Counted from the stretch's first letter, positions 21,500 through 30,511 are shown. The stretch: 37,366 nt of DNA from an uncultured Bacteroides sp. (GCF_905207245.1 NZ_CAJLKP010000062.1:1-37366); one strand, 5' to 3'. Notes: generated by a model not told the origin, from the letters alone. Translations and numbers: made by a program.

Positions 21500-22897
21500 A
21501 TTTTCTTCCGCAAACATCGGATCCCATGCCGGCAGACGGATAGGCTTCTGCTTGAATATATCCATCACTTTGGCAGACACATATTTGGTTTCCAACACCA
21601 GACGGAACATATATTCGTTGAACCATTCGTCAGTCATAATCAGGTGTCCCTGGTAACCGCTTGCGGGACCCCAACTGTTCTCCACCATCCACTTCACAGG
21701 CTGTCCGTCCTGATTCAAGTCCACTGCCATGAGGGTCATTGCATGGCTGGAGCCACTGGAAAAGGTTTGGATACGCTGTTTCTTATCCATGCCGAAAGTG
21801 GTGCCCATCAATGATTCGTAATCATAGTTTTTCACATCGAGCAGTCCACGCTCTGAGTTCAGGAACTTGCCCACATCGCAGGAAAAATACATCATGGTAC
21901 TGTCTTTCAGGGAGGCGATGGCCATTTCCTTGATGTCCTCTACAGGCAGGTTGACATATGTCCAGTTCTTGCCGTCATAGCGGTGGCGGTCATAGTCTAT
22001 CTCATAGCATTTGTAGTACTCACGGGTAGGGTCGTTCATCACCATCACGTAGTTGGTCAGCAGGTTTTCGTCACCATATTTTTTCAGGAAAGACATCGGG
22101 GTATGATGTTCTGTTTCTGCGGGATTGCCTTTGGCATCTTTGCGTACATAGTCAAATTCCGTGGGCGGAACTCCAAGATTCAACACTAGCATGCGATAGA
22201 TGGTGCCGAGCATCGTTGTTTTTTCCTTATTCAGCGCGTCAGGTTTTGCCCCCTTGGAAGCAAGGTCACGCAACTGTAATCCGTATTCTTTCAGTTTCAG
22301 GGAAATGAGGTTTGCCATGCGCGCCGTATTATCGCTACTGTTCGTTTCCGGCATCGCCTCTTTAGGCACCAGACCATATTTGCTGACGATATCGGCAACC
22401 CCCGTAAACGTTCCTCCATCGCTCAACGGATGCTGAAAAAGCCATTCCACAGTCTTGTCAGTCATCGGACTCTTGCTTGTGTCGATTACACCTTGCAGGA
22501 AAAGGTTCGCTTTCTCCAACTGGTCCCAGAAGAAAGGATAAATCTCCGAAAATTCAAAAGACTGGAAGCCATATTGGGCAATAGTCTTGGCACGCATCAC
22601 GTTCAGCCCAGTGAAAAGCCAGCAACGACCGGAAGATTTTTGGTCTGTAATTCCTTTGGAGTTTACTTTCACGGAAAAATGAGTATCCATACCTGTCAGA
22701 TTCTCCTGATTAAGGGCCAGTTTGCGGATGTCGTTGTTGCCAATAGCGTTGCGCAAGGCCTTATCGGCGGTAGTCCCCTGGTAACTCTGTTTAATCTGGT
22801 TCAGCATGGTTTCGCTGATACCACCCTTCCCGTCTTGTGCCTGCATGGAAAACAAAGCGGCACTGAAAACAAAAACTGATAAAATTCGTTTATTCAT
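21497..22897 (-). CDS. pepC: secreted C1B cysteine aminopeptidase (bleomycin hydrolase type)
   Basis: A 466-residue papain-fold peptidase of the PepC/bleomycin hydrolase family (C1B), which trims amino acids from peptide N-termini. The catalytic set is visible: Gln86 in ITDQKSSGRCWLF with Cys92, His385 in SSHAMTLMAV and Asn407 in ENSWG. Residues 1-20 form a signal peptide ending SMQA before QDGKGG, so unlike cytosolic PepC it should be exported. The length fits the family. It is a single gene with its own terminator; the -7 box is not clear. Confidence 0.93.
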   Translation of the reverse strand: MNKRILSVFVFSAALFSMQAQDGKGGISETMLNQIKQSYQGTTADKALRNAIGNNDIRKLALNQENLTGMDTHFSVKVNSKGITDQKSSGRCWLFTGLNVMRAKTIAQYGFQSFEFSEIYPFFWDQLEKANLFLQGVIDTSKSPMTDKTVEWLFQHPLSDGGTFTGVADIVSKYGLVPKEAMPETNSSDNTARMANLISLKLKEYGLQLRDLASKGAKPDALNKEKTTMLGTIYRMLVLNLGVPPTEFDYVRKDAKGNPAETEHHTPMSFLKKYGDENLLTNYVMVMNDPTREYYKCYEIDYDRHRYDGKNWTYVNLPVEDIKEMAIASLKDSTMMYFSCDVGKFLNSERGLLDVKNYDYESLMGTTFGMDKKQRIQTFSSGSSHAMTLMAVDLNQDGQPVKWMVENSWGPASGYQGHLIMTDEWFNEYMFRLVLETKYVSAKVMDIFKQKPIRLPAWDPMFAEEN

Positions 22898-23251
22898 GAA
22901 ATAATAGTTTTATGTTATTTATTCAAGTTTCACAAGCAAGAAATCTGCCTCTCAATACATCCGGATCGAGACAGGTCCGTAGCATCTCCGTAGCAAGTCC
23001 GTGCCTGCTCCGTATCTTCTCCGTGTCTGCTCCGTATCTTCTCCGTACTATCTCCGTGCCTATAACATACGGAGATAGTACGGACTTGGTACGGAGCAGA
23101 TACGGACCGGATTAGGTTTTGTTTACCTTATGAGGTGATGCAAATTTAATTGCTTTTTTGAAACTTTTAGTAAATTCTTTAGATTTATTGTCAATTGAAT
23201 TGAAAACTTATCCAAATAAATTAGTTTTCTTTGCACCCTCATTCGTATGAT
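22898..23251. other. divergent intergenic region with 11-base repeats
   Basis: About 350 bases between divergent genes without a supported ORF. It is dominated by the 11-base TCCGT repeats and their inverted copies. The right part is AT-rich and holds a poor -7-like TTTCTTTG about 20 bases before the outer-membrane protein start. No other feature is seen. Confidence 0.6.
22976..23110. repeat. 11-base TCCGT tandem repeat with inverted copies
   Basis: Eight consecutive 11-base units start with TCCGT (22976-23063). After four bases, four units of the inverted form start with TACGGA (23068-23110). GTACTATCTCCGT (23045-23057) and ACGGAGATAGTAC (23069-23081) make a perfect 13-base stem. The unit length is close to one DNA turn. 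Confidence 0.9.
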
Positions 23252-24457
23252 ATGAAGAAATATATAATAGGTATTGTAATGTTACTGCTCTCAGTGACAA
23301 CCCTTTCCGCTCAGGAAATAACGAACTTGGCTACCAGCAATGACACAACCCCGGCATTGACCAAACGTGAATTACGGAAACAAAAGGTAGCAAAGCGAAA
23401 TCTGCATTATAACATCTTGGGTGGCCCCAGCTACACTCCCGACTTTGGCGCCGTACTTGGCGGAAGTGCCCTGATGACGTTCCGTATGAATCCCAGTGAC
23501 ACCACACAATTGCGTTCCGTGGTTCCCGTAGCCATTGCTTTCCTGTTCAATGGCGGAATCAACCTCTTCTCCAAGCCCCAGCTTTTCTTCAAAGGCGACC
23601 GCTTCCGCATCTTCGGAAAGTTTGCTTACAAGAATACGGAAGATAACTTCTATGGATTAGGCTATAATACGAACAAAGATTATGTCCGCAGCGACACCAC
23701 CAGCCAATACCGTTACAGCGGCATACAGTTCAACCCCTGGTTTCTGTTCCGCTTGGGCAACAGTAATATATTTGCCGGTCCGCAGATAGACATCAACTAT
23801 GACGACATCACGGAACCTGCCAAGCATCTGGTGGACGAGCCTTCCTACAAAGCTGCGGGCGGAACCAGCAAAGGATATACTAACTTCAACTCCGGCGTCG
23901 GCTTCCTGCTGACTTACGACAGTCGTGACATTCCGGCCAACGCATATCGGGGCATGTATCTCGATTTCCGAGGTATGATGTACACTAAATTCCTTGGAAG
24001 CGATGATAATTTCTATCGCCTGGAGATAGATTACCGCCAGTATAAGAGTCTGGGTAAGCGCAGGGTACTTGCCTGGACGGCCCAGAGTAAAAACGTATTT
24101 GGTGACGTGCCGTTGACGCAATACGTACTTACAGGAACTCCCTTCGACCTGCGCGGCTATTACATGGGACAGTACCGTGATAAATCCTCTCATGTTGTCA
24201 TGGCAGAATACCGCCAGATGATAAATACCGACAAAAGCACTTGGGTGAAACGTATGCTGAACCATGTAGGTTTTGTGGGTTGGGCAGGTTGCGGTTTCAT
24301 GGGGCCTACTATCGGCAAGATAGAGGGTGTGCTGCCCAATTATGGCTTAGGATTGCGCATTGAGGTGCAACCTCGTATGAATGTACGTCTTGACTTGGGT
24401 AGAAATACAGTCAATAAGCAGATGTTGTTCTACTTCAATATGACGGAAGCGTTTTAA
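23252..24457 (+). CDS. BamA/TamA-type outer-membrane beta-barrel protein
   Basis: A 401-residue exported protein. Residues 1-19 form a signal peptide (KKYIIGIVMLLLSVTTLSA, cleaved near AQ). The mature chain has alternating polar/aromatic strands, the GVGFLLTYDSRDIPANAYRG turn typical of D15/BamA-like barrels, and GLGLRIEVQPRMNVRLDLG near the end. The last residue is phenylalanine, the outer-membrane assembly signal. No POTRA domain is visible, so it is a barrel-only member and its cargo is unknown. I chose the ATG at MKKYIIG; an upstream frame start lacks a signal. Confidence 0.82.
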   Translation: MKKYIIGIVMLLLSVTTLSAQEITNLATSNDTTPALTKRELRKQKVAKRNLHYNILGGPSYTPDFGAVLGGSALMTFRMNPSDTTQLRSVVPVAIAFLFNGGINLFSKPQLFFKGDRFRIFGKFAYKNTEDNFYGLGYNTNKDYVRSDTTSQYRYSGIQFNPWFLFRLGNSNIFAGPQIDINYDDITEPAKHLVDEPSYKAAGGTSKGYTNFNSGVGFLLTYDSRDIPANAYRGMYLDFRGMMYTKFLGSDDNFYRLEIDYRQYKSLGKRRVLAWTAQSKNVFGDVPLTQYVLTGTPFDLRGYYMGQYRDKSSHVVMAEYRQMINTDKSTWVKRMLNHVGFVGWAGCGFMGPTIGKIEGVLPNYGLGLRIEVQPRMNVRLDLGRNTVNKQMLFYFNMTEAF

Positions 24458-24481
24458 TTCTTTTCTATACGGATTTGAATC

Positions 24482-24566
24482 AGTTACGAGCTACAGGCTA
24501 CAAGCTACAAGTGCCTTTCGGAACATAGCACAGCTACTTGTAGCTTGTAGCCTGTAGCTCGTAACT
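24482..24566. repeat. perfect 31-base palindrome with CATAGC loop
   Basis: 24482-24512 is exactly complementary to 24536-24566, 31 of 31 pairs. Each arm is built of repeated GCTACAAG-like units. The 23-base loop contains CATAGCACAGC (24524-24534). It follows the outer-membrane protein stop by about 25 bases. It may also act as a terminator, but no T-run follows directly. Confidence 0.92.
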
Positions 24567-24610
24567 TTATTCCTTTCCGTTCAGTTATAAATCATAATTC
24601 TTCCCCTTTT

Positions 24611-24642
24611 CTTGCAGTAATAAAAGATTATCTATATATTTG
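24611..24642 (+). promoter_or_regulatory. promoter of the membrane glycosyltransferase
   Basis: CTTG (24611-24614) and TATATTTG (24635-24642) are separated by 20 bases. The leader is about 45 bases. The hybrid kinase probably shares this transcript. Confidence 0.55.
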
Positions 24643-24688
24643 GGCATTATTTTTTGTTTACCTTAAACAAAACTGAGGACATCATGCC

Positions 24689-25885
24689 ATGAGAACTTTC
24701 GAGATATTATTCTGGATAAGCCTGTTTATCGTATTCTACACCTACATAGGATATGGAATTGTATTGTACATTCTGGTCAAAATTAAAGAAACTTTTCGTA
24801 AACCGGTACACTACCCCATGCCTCCCGATGCGGAATTACCTGAACTTACCCTTTTCATAGCCGCCTATAACGAAGAAGACGTTGTAGATGAAAAGATGCA
24901 AAATTGTCTGGAGTTGGATTATCCCGCAGAAAAGTTACAGATATACTGGGTCACGGACGGCAGCAACGACCATACTAACGAACGCCTCGCACGCTGGCCG
25001 CAAGCCACCGTACTGCACCAACCCGAACGCCAAGGAAAAACCGCTGCACTCAACCGGGGCATGAAATTTGTGAAAACTCCCCTTGTCATATTCACCGATG
25101 CCAACACACACCTGAACCGGGAAGCCTTGCGTGAAATAGTTCACGCCTTTGCCAACCCCAAAGTGGGCTGCGTGGCAGGCGAAAAACGCATTGCCATGCA
25201 AACCAAGGACAATGCCGCATCGGGTGGAGAAGGCATCTACTGGAAATACGAATCCACCCTGAAAGCTCTCGACTCACGTCTCTACTCCGCCGTAGGTGCT
25301 GCCGGAGAACTATTCGCCGTGCGCAGCGAATTGTTTGAAGACATGCGGACGGATACATTGCTCGACGATTTCATTCTCTCCCTGCGCATCGTCATGCGCG
25401 GCTACACCATTGCCTATTGTGCTGCCGCCTATGCCACTGAAAGTGGTTCGGCAGATATGCAGGAAGAGGAAAAACGCAAGGTGCGCATTGCAGCCGGAGG
25501 TTTACAGTCCATCTGGCGGTTGCGCCCGTTGCTGAATCCCTTCCGTTATGGTGTACTCAACTTCCAATATGTGTCCCATCGTGTCCTGCGGTGGTCCATC
25601 ACTCCTATCCTATTATTCCTGTTGCTACCCCTCAACGTAGTGTTGCTCTTCACAAGTACCCAACCGCTATTTTACGCCGCCATCCTGGGGCTGCAAATAT
25701 TGTTCTACCTGATGGGCATCTGGGGATACATCCTCTCACGGAGACACATCAAGAATAAATTACTCTTTATCCCTTACTACTTTCTCTTCATGAACGTCAA
25801 CGTAATAAGGGGATTCCGCTACCTGAGCAAGCGCAAAGGCAATAAAAGCGGAGCCTGGGAAAAAGCACGAAGGGCAGGCCGGTAA
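24689..25885 (+). CDS. membrane glycosyltransferase, family 2
   Basis: A 398-residue GT2 enzyme of the processive-synthase style. An N-terminal helix (about residues 6-31) leads to the GT-A domain: LTLFIAAYNEEDVV (51-64), VTDGSNDHT (89-97), VIFTDANTHL with the DxD-like TDAN (about 132-141), and a QEEEKRKVRIAAGG region (about 256-269) replacing QxxRW. Three C-terminal helices (about 300-380) complete the membrane part. It should make or extend a surface polysaccharide; the sugar and polymer are unknown. The hybrid kinase gene follows after 39 bases. Confidence 0.88.
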   Translation: MRTFEILFWISLFIVFYTYIGYGIVLYILVKIKETFRKPVHYPMPPDAELPELTLFIAAYNEEDVVDEKMQNCLELDYPAEKLQIYWVTDGSNDHTNERLARWPQATVLHQPERQGKTAALNRGMKFVKTPLVIFTDANTHLNREALREIVHAFANPKVGCVAGEKRIAMQTKDNAASGGEGIYWKYESTLKALDSRLYSAVGAAGELFAVRSELFEDMRTDTLLDDFILSLRIVMRGYTIAYCAAAYATESGSADMQEEEKRKVRIAAGGLQSIWRLRPLLNPFRYGVLNFQYVSHRVLRWSITPILLFLLLPLNVVLLFTSTQPLFYAAILGLQILFYLMGIWGYILSRRHIKNKLLFIPYYFLFMNVNVIRGFRYLSKRKGNKSGAWEKARRAGR

Positions 25886-25924
25886 AAAAGCACCTACCCA
25901 TAAATCTAAATACGAAGAAAGACA

Positions 25925-28591
25925 ATGAAAAGCATTCTGAAAGACACGAATAATTCCGAGAAACTCCTGAACATGATATCAGACACTCTGATACTCATGG
26001 ATAAGGATGGTGTGTGCGTAGATATAGCCGTCCATAACGTAGACCTCTGGTTCATAAAAGAAGAAAAATTGCTCGGCAAGAATCTATTGACCATGTTACC
26101 GCCCAGAACTTACAGCGAGTTCTACCCCGAATTCCGGAAAGTATTGTTGCGAAAAATTAAATCCACCCGCAACTACGAACTCATGCTACGGGATGAAACT
26201 TATTTCTTCAAATGTATCATGCAGCCTTATGGTGATTTGATATTATGCCAGTATCGCGACATCACCGAACGCAGCCAGCGCAAGCTGGAGCTGGAAAACA
26301 AAAACCGGGAACTGTTCGAGATACAGAAAGCCGCCCTCATCGGCAGTTGGTTCTATGACACCTCCAACCGGGAATTCAGCTATGCAGGCCAAACGGGCGT
26401 CATGTGCACGGACATGCCACAGAACATCCGGGTGGATACGTATCTGAACACCATCCTCCCCGAAGACAGAGCTTCTTTCAATGACTGGCTCGCAGCAAAC
26501 CTGAGAGGAGAAATGGAAGAGAGCATCGACTACCGCATCTTCTATAACGAAAAAATATATTATATCCGCCTGAAAGCCTTTGCCCGTGAATGCTACAAGG
26601 ACGGTAGCATCACTTTGGAAGGGTATATACAAAACATCACCGACATCCAGCAGAGGCGCAATGACATCAACCTCCTGACACACGCCATCAACAATTCAAC
26701 GGAAGACATCTTTGCCGCCCGCGAAGACGGCACACTGATATTCGCCAACCGCCAGTTCATGCTGCACCACAATCTAAGCAGCACAGAGGATATCACTCAA
26801 TTGAAGATATATGAGATTCAATCGTATGCCCAAAACGTGGAAGACTGGCAAAGGATGGTGACCGCCGTCAGGAAAGGAGAAAGACAGCAGACCTTCACCA
26901 TATACAACCCGCTTCCACTCTGTCCGGGCATATTGGCATACGAATGTAATTCTTACTGGATTACCAGTGACGAAGGCATAGGAACCCTCTGGGCATTTGG
27001 ACGGGACGTGTCCCAGCGCATTCTCCACGAACAGCAAATCAAGCGCTTCAACCAGATATTGGATAAAATCATAGAGCATCTGCCCGCAGGTATCGTAGTG
27101 AAGGACATCAAGAATAATTTCAAATATCTGTACCGGAATCGTGAATCGTACAACCGCAACGTTCCCATGCAAGAGGCTCTGGGTAGGGACGACTTTGATT
27201 TCTATCCCCGGGAAGTAGCGCATGAGAAGCGCCTGCAGGATATGGAAATAGCCACCACCGGACAAGAAATGCACTGGATTACCGAAGAGCGTGACGGGCA
27301 GGGCAACCCTCTCTTCCTGGACAAGCGGAAGATGAGGATTGAAAGCAAAGACTTCTCTCCCATCCTGCTGAACATCGAATGGGACATCACGGACATGGAA
27401 CTAATGAAACGGGAGTTGATGATTGCCAAAGAAAAAGCTGAAACGTCCGACCAACTCAAATCGGCATTCCTTGCCAATATGAGCCATGAAATTCGTACAC
27501 CACTTAATGCCATCGTCGGCTTCTCACGTATCATTGCCGAGAGTGATAATACCGAAGAGCGCAAAAGCTATTACGATATAGTAGAGGCAAACAACGAACG
27601 TCTGCTACAACTCATCAATGAAATTCTCGACCTCTCGAAGATAGAAGCCGGCATTGTGGAGTTCAGCATAGCCACGGTCCGCCTGCACCCGCTTTGCAAG
27701 GAGATTCATGATGCGCACGTCTTCCGTTGCCCTACAGGCGTCGAACTCATATTCGAGCCTTCGGATGAAGAGCTTCGCATCGACTCGGACAAGAACCGTA
27801 TCTTCCAGGTCATATCCAACCTGATAGGCAATGCTTTCAAGTTCACCACCCAAGGCAGTATCAGTTACGGATACCGCCCGGAGGGAGAGAACATCGTATT
27901 TCACGTAACCGATACGGGCACGGGCATTGCTCCCGAAAAAATAGGAAAGGTATTTGAACGTTTTGTAAAAGCCAATAATTTCGCGCAGGGTACAGGGTTG
28001 GGATTGGCCATTTGCAAGACCATCATCGAACGTCTGGGCGGAAACATTTCCGTTACTTCCGAATTGAATAAAGGCACCACTTTCACTTTTACCCTCCCCG
28101 CAAACATAGCCAAGGAAGAAGAAGACAAAGAATTGCTGAAAAACGCCCTTGAAGGAAATGAATTGACAACTGACGAACAAAGCATAGTGGCCGAAAGTGT
28201 AGAAGCCACTCCGGGCACCCCCTCACAGAATACTACGTTGAAAACTGTCCTGATAGCCGAAGACACGGAAAGCAATTACATCCTGACCAAAGCAATTCTT
28301 GGAAAAGAATACCATCTGGAACGCGCCAAAGACGGTATGGAAGCCGTCAACATGTTTGTAGAGATAAACCCGGATATTATCCTGATGGATATGAAGATGC
28401 CAAACCTCGGCGGACTGGATGCAACGAGAATCATTCGTGAACTGTCCCCTACCGTTCCCATCGTTGCCCTGACAGCCTTCGCCTACGACCATGACCGGAA
28501 AGCTGCCTTCGACGCCGGATGCAACGATTTCCTGACAAAACCTTTCACACAGGAGGGGCTGAAGGAGACGATTAGGAGGTGGGTTAAATAG
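25925..28591 (+). CDS. soluble hybrid histidine kinase with PAS domains
   Basis: An 888-residue sensor kinase without signal peptide or membrane segment. Several PAS-type domains fill about residues 10-500 (recognisable LMDKDGVCVDI, DREFSYAG-like and ILDKIIEHLPAGIVVKD segments). The H-box ANMSHEIRTPLNAIVGFS gives phospho-acceptor His521. N-box NLIGNAFKFT and G-boxes DTGTGIAPEKIG and GTGLGLAICK follow. A receiver domain (about 770-888) has Asp822 in LMDMKMP. There is no output domain and no response regulator next to it, so a distant phosphotransfer partner is needed. It senses an internal signal. A palindrome begins at its stop codon. Confidence 0.93.
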   Translation: MKSILKDTNNSEKLLNMISDTLILMDKDGVCVDIAVHNVDLWFIKEEKLLGKNLLTMLPPRTYSEFYPEFRKVLLRKIKSTRNYELMLRDETYFFKCIMQPYGDLILCQYRDITERSQRKLELENKNRELFEIQKAALIGSWFYDTSNREFSYAGQTGVMCTDMPQNIRVDTYLNTILPEDRASFNDWLAANLRGEMEESIDYRIFYNEKIYYIRLKAFARECYKDGSITLEGYIQNITDIQQRRNDINLLTHAINNSTEDIFAAREDGTLIFANRQFMLHHNLSSTEDITQLKIYEIQSYAQNVEDWQRMVTAVRKGERQQTFTIYNPLPLCPGILAYECNSYWITSDEGIGTLWAFGRDVSQRILHEQQIKRFNQILDKIIEHLPAGIVVKDIKNNFKYLYRNRESYNRNVPMQEALGRDDFDFYPREVAHEKRLQDMEIATTGQEMHWITEERDGQGNPLFLDKRKMRIESKDFSPILLNIEWDITDMELMKRELMIAKEKAETSDQLKSAFLANMSHEIRTPLNAIVGFSRIIAESDNTEERKSYYDIVEANNERLLQLINEILDLSKIEAGIVEFSIATVRLHPLCKEIHDAHVFRCPTGVELIFEPSDEELRIDSDKNRIFQVISNLIGNAFKFTTQGSISYGYRPEGENIVFHVTDTGTGIAPEKIGKVFERFVKANNFAQGTGLGLAICKTIIERLGGNISVTSELNKGTTFTFTLPANIAKEEEDKELLKNALEGNELTTDEQSIVAESVEATPGTPSQNTTLKTVLIAEDTESNYILTKAILGKEYHLERAKDGMEAVNMFVEINPDIILMDMKMPNLGGLDATRIIRELSPTVPIVALTAFAYDHDRKAAFDAGCNDFLTKPFTQEGLKETIRRWVK

Positions 28592-28676
28592 TGATTAGTT
28601 GTTAGTGATTAGTGATTAATACCTACGACATCATAGCGCAGCCTGCTTATCACTAATCACTAACCGCTAATCACTA
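28589..28676. repeat. TAGTGAT palindrome with CATAGC loop
   Basis: 28589-28616 and 28649-28676 form a 28-base stem with one mismatch and one wobble in the middle. The arms are TAGTGATTAG-type repeats. The 32-base loop contains CATAGCGCAGC (28632-28642). It starts at the hybrid kinase stop codon and ends just before the convergent carboxyltransferase-like stop, so it probably also serves as a bidirectional hairpin. Confidence 0.9.
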
Positions 28677-28678
28677 AA

Positions 28679-30454
28679 TTAAGCAAAGATATCGCTTCTC
28701 TGAATATAAGCAATCACATCGCCCTTATTCACAATGTCGCCTTGTTTGGCACATATTTCTACGATACGTCCGGTAAATCCGGTCAGCAGTTTTTCGTACT
28801 CTCCCCACGGGGTGGACAGATAACAGAAAACTTCGTCGTGCTGGTATTTGCGGCCGATGAACGGAGCTACAGAAGGACCTTCTACAGATACTTCCCACAG
28901 CACCTGCCCTTTGTCGGGAGCAATAATCGGATCAGCTTTGGCACGTTTCAGCTTCTTGATGTCCTCTTCCGAGTATCCGTTCTTCGCCATAGCGGCATCT
29001 TTGGCACGTTGCAGTTCATCCTCAAAACGTTTCTTGGCAACACCCGACTTATAATCACGATACTGACGGTCGTGCATGGCCAGTTCGAAGAGCTCTTCAT
29101 CATCTTTGCCATACTCCCATCCATTCTCATCCATTTCCTTCCGGAATTCATCCAGAGCATCCGGATAATTCAACTGCGGGTCTGTATCCACAAACTCATA
29201 TCCTTTTGATGTTGCCAGTTCCACAATTTCAGGAGCCAGTTCGCCGGGCAGACGCCCGCTCTTACCCAGAATCATGTCCCAGGTATGATTGTCTATCATC
29301 GTCCAGCGCTCCTCACCCTTTACCAACTGCATGAGGTTCATCAATGCCACATTCTTCACATATTGGCTGAAAGGCGTCACCAATGGCGGATAACCCAGTT
29401 TAGGCCATACATATTCCACTTCGTCGAACAGCATCACCAAGAGGTCATCGATACTGAGTTCCGGTTCATTTTTTCCTCTCAATATCATGTTGATTCCCGA
29501 ATGTACTCCCTTCAAATCCGCCATCATAGAACCCATCATTCCACCCGGCAGACCGCACTTCAACAACAGTGAGGACATATGTTTATTGGTGGGGTCCATG
29601 AAATAACCCAGGAAGTCGTCAATAAACTCCTGTGTCATGGCACGCGCCTTCATATAAGCCTTCATATTGATGTCCGGCACCTGGAATCCCAAGTCTTTCA
29701 GCATCGCCTGCACTGAAATCACGTCCGGATGTACTTTTCCCCAGGACATAGGCTCCATGGCTACGTCGATAATATCCGCTCCATTCTCGCAGACTTCGAG
29801 AATAGAAGCCATCGACAAGCCCGGACCGCTATGACCGTGATACTGAATAATCACCTCCGGATGCCTTTCCTTAATTGTCTTCGTCAACCGTCCCAGCATT
29901 CCCGGGCGACCGATACCTGCCATATCTTTCAGACAGATTTCGGGTGCTCCCGCTTCAATCAGTTGGTCGGCAACATGAGCATAATATTCCACCGTATGCA
30001 CAGGCGAGTGTGTGATGCAAAGCGTGGCTTGCGGTATCATCCCCGCCTCCAGCGCATATTTAATGGAAGGAATAATATTCCTTGTTTCATTCAAACCACA
30101 GAAGATGCGGGTAATATCCACTCCTTGCGCATGTTTCACCCGGTACATCAGACGGCGCACATCAGCAGGGACAGGATACATACGCAGGGCGTTCAGACCA
30201 CGATCCAGCATGTGTGTCTGTATGCCTGCCTCATTGAAAGGTTGGGTAAAAGCACGTACGGCATTGTTGGGATTCTCACCGTACAACAGATTCACTTGTT
30301 CAAAAGCTCCGCCATTCGTTTCCACACGGGCGAAACACCCCATTTCGATAATCAATGGAGCAATACGTACCAATTGGTCTACACGGGGTTGATATTTACC
30401 GGAGGATTGCCACATATCACGGTAAACAAGACTGAATTTAATTTCTTTTTTCAT
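28679..30454 (-). CDS. carboxyltransferase (OadA/PycB-like) with degenerate biotin-carrier domain
   Basis: A 591-residue protein resembling oxaloacetate decarboxylase alpha / pyruvate carboxylase subunit B. A TIM-barrel transferase domain fills about residues 1-290: RDMWQSS (12-18) in place of RDAHQS, the probable carbamylated Lys176 in ICLKDMAG, and metal ligands His206 and His208 in YHGHSG. A conserved PycB-type domain follows to about 460. The last 80 residues look like a biotinyl domain (GDIVNKGDVIAYI), but the EAMKM site reads STPW (547-550), so there is no biotin lysine. I chose ATG over an upstream GTG. It probably carries out a different or non-biotin reaction. Confidence 0.82.
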   Translation of the reverse strand: MKKEIKFSLVYRDMWQSSGKYQPRVDQLVRIAPLIIEMGCFARVETNGGAFEQVNLLYGENPNNAVRAFTQPFNEAGIQTHMLDRGLNALRMYPVPADVRRLMYRVKHAQGVDITRIFCGLNETRNIIPSIKYALEAGMIPQATLCITHSPVHTVEYYAHVADQLIEAGAPEICLKDMAGIGRPGMLGRLTKTIKERHPEVIIQYHGHSGPGLSMASILEVCENGADIIDVAMEPMSWGKVHPDVISVQAMLKDLGFQVPDINMKAYMKARAMTQEFIDDFLGYFMDPTNKHMSSLLLKCGLPGGMMGSMMADLKGVHSGINMILRGKNEPELSIDDLLVMLFDEVEYVWPKLGYPPLVTPFSQYVKNVALMNLMQLVKGEERWTMIDNHTWDMILGKSGRLPGELAPEIVELATSKGYEFVDTDPQLNYPDALDEFRKEMDENGWEYGKDDEELFELAMHDRQYRDYKSGVAKKRFEDELQRAKDAAMAKNGYSEEDIKKLKRAKADPIIAPDKGQVLWEVSVEGPSVAPFIGRKYQHDEVFCYLSTPWGEYEKLLTGFTGRIVEICAKQGDIVNKGDVIAYIQRSDIFA

Positions 30455-30511
30455 CACAGTCAGCAGTTAGCGGTTTAACATATATGAATTAAGAGGTTAA
30501 CTTAATAAGTA

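Noticed and set aside
21357..21626. 89-codon minus frame containing IIARANK-type peptide repeats
   Set aside because: The peptide repeat is only the 21-base DNA repeat read in another frame; it overlaps the peptidase gene and its terminator.
22976..23110. CRISPR-like array
   Set aside because: The repeat unit is only 11 bases with no conserved 25-40 base repeat, no spacers and no cas genes.
29729..30478. 249-codon plus-strand frame opposite the carboxyltransferase-like gene
   Set aside because: Antisense shadow without domain or promoter.
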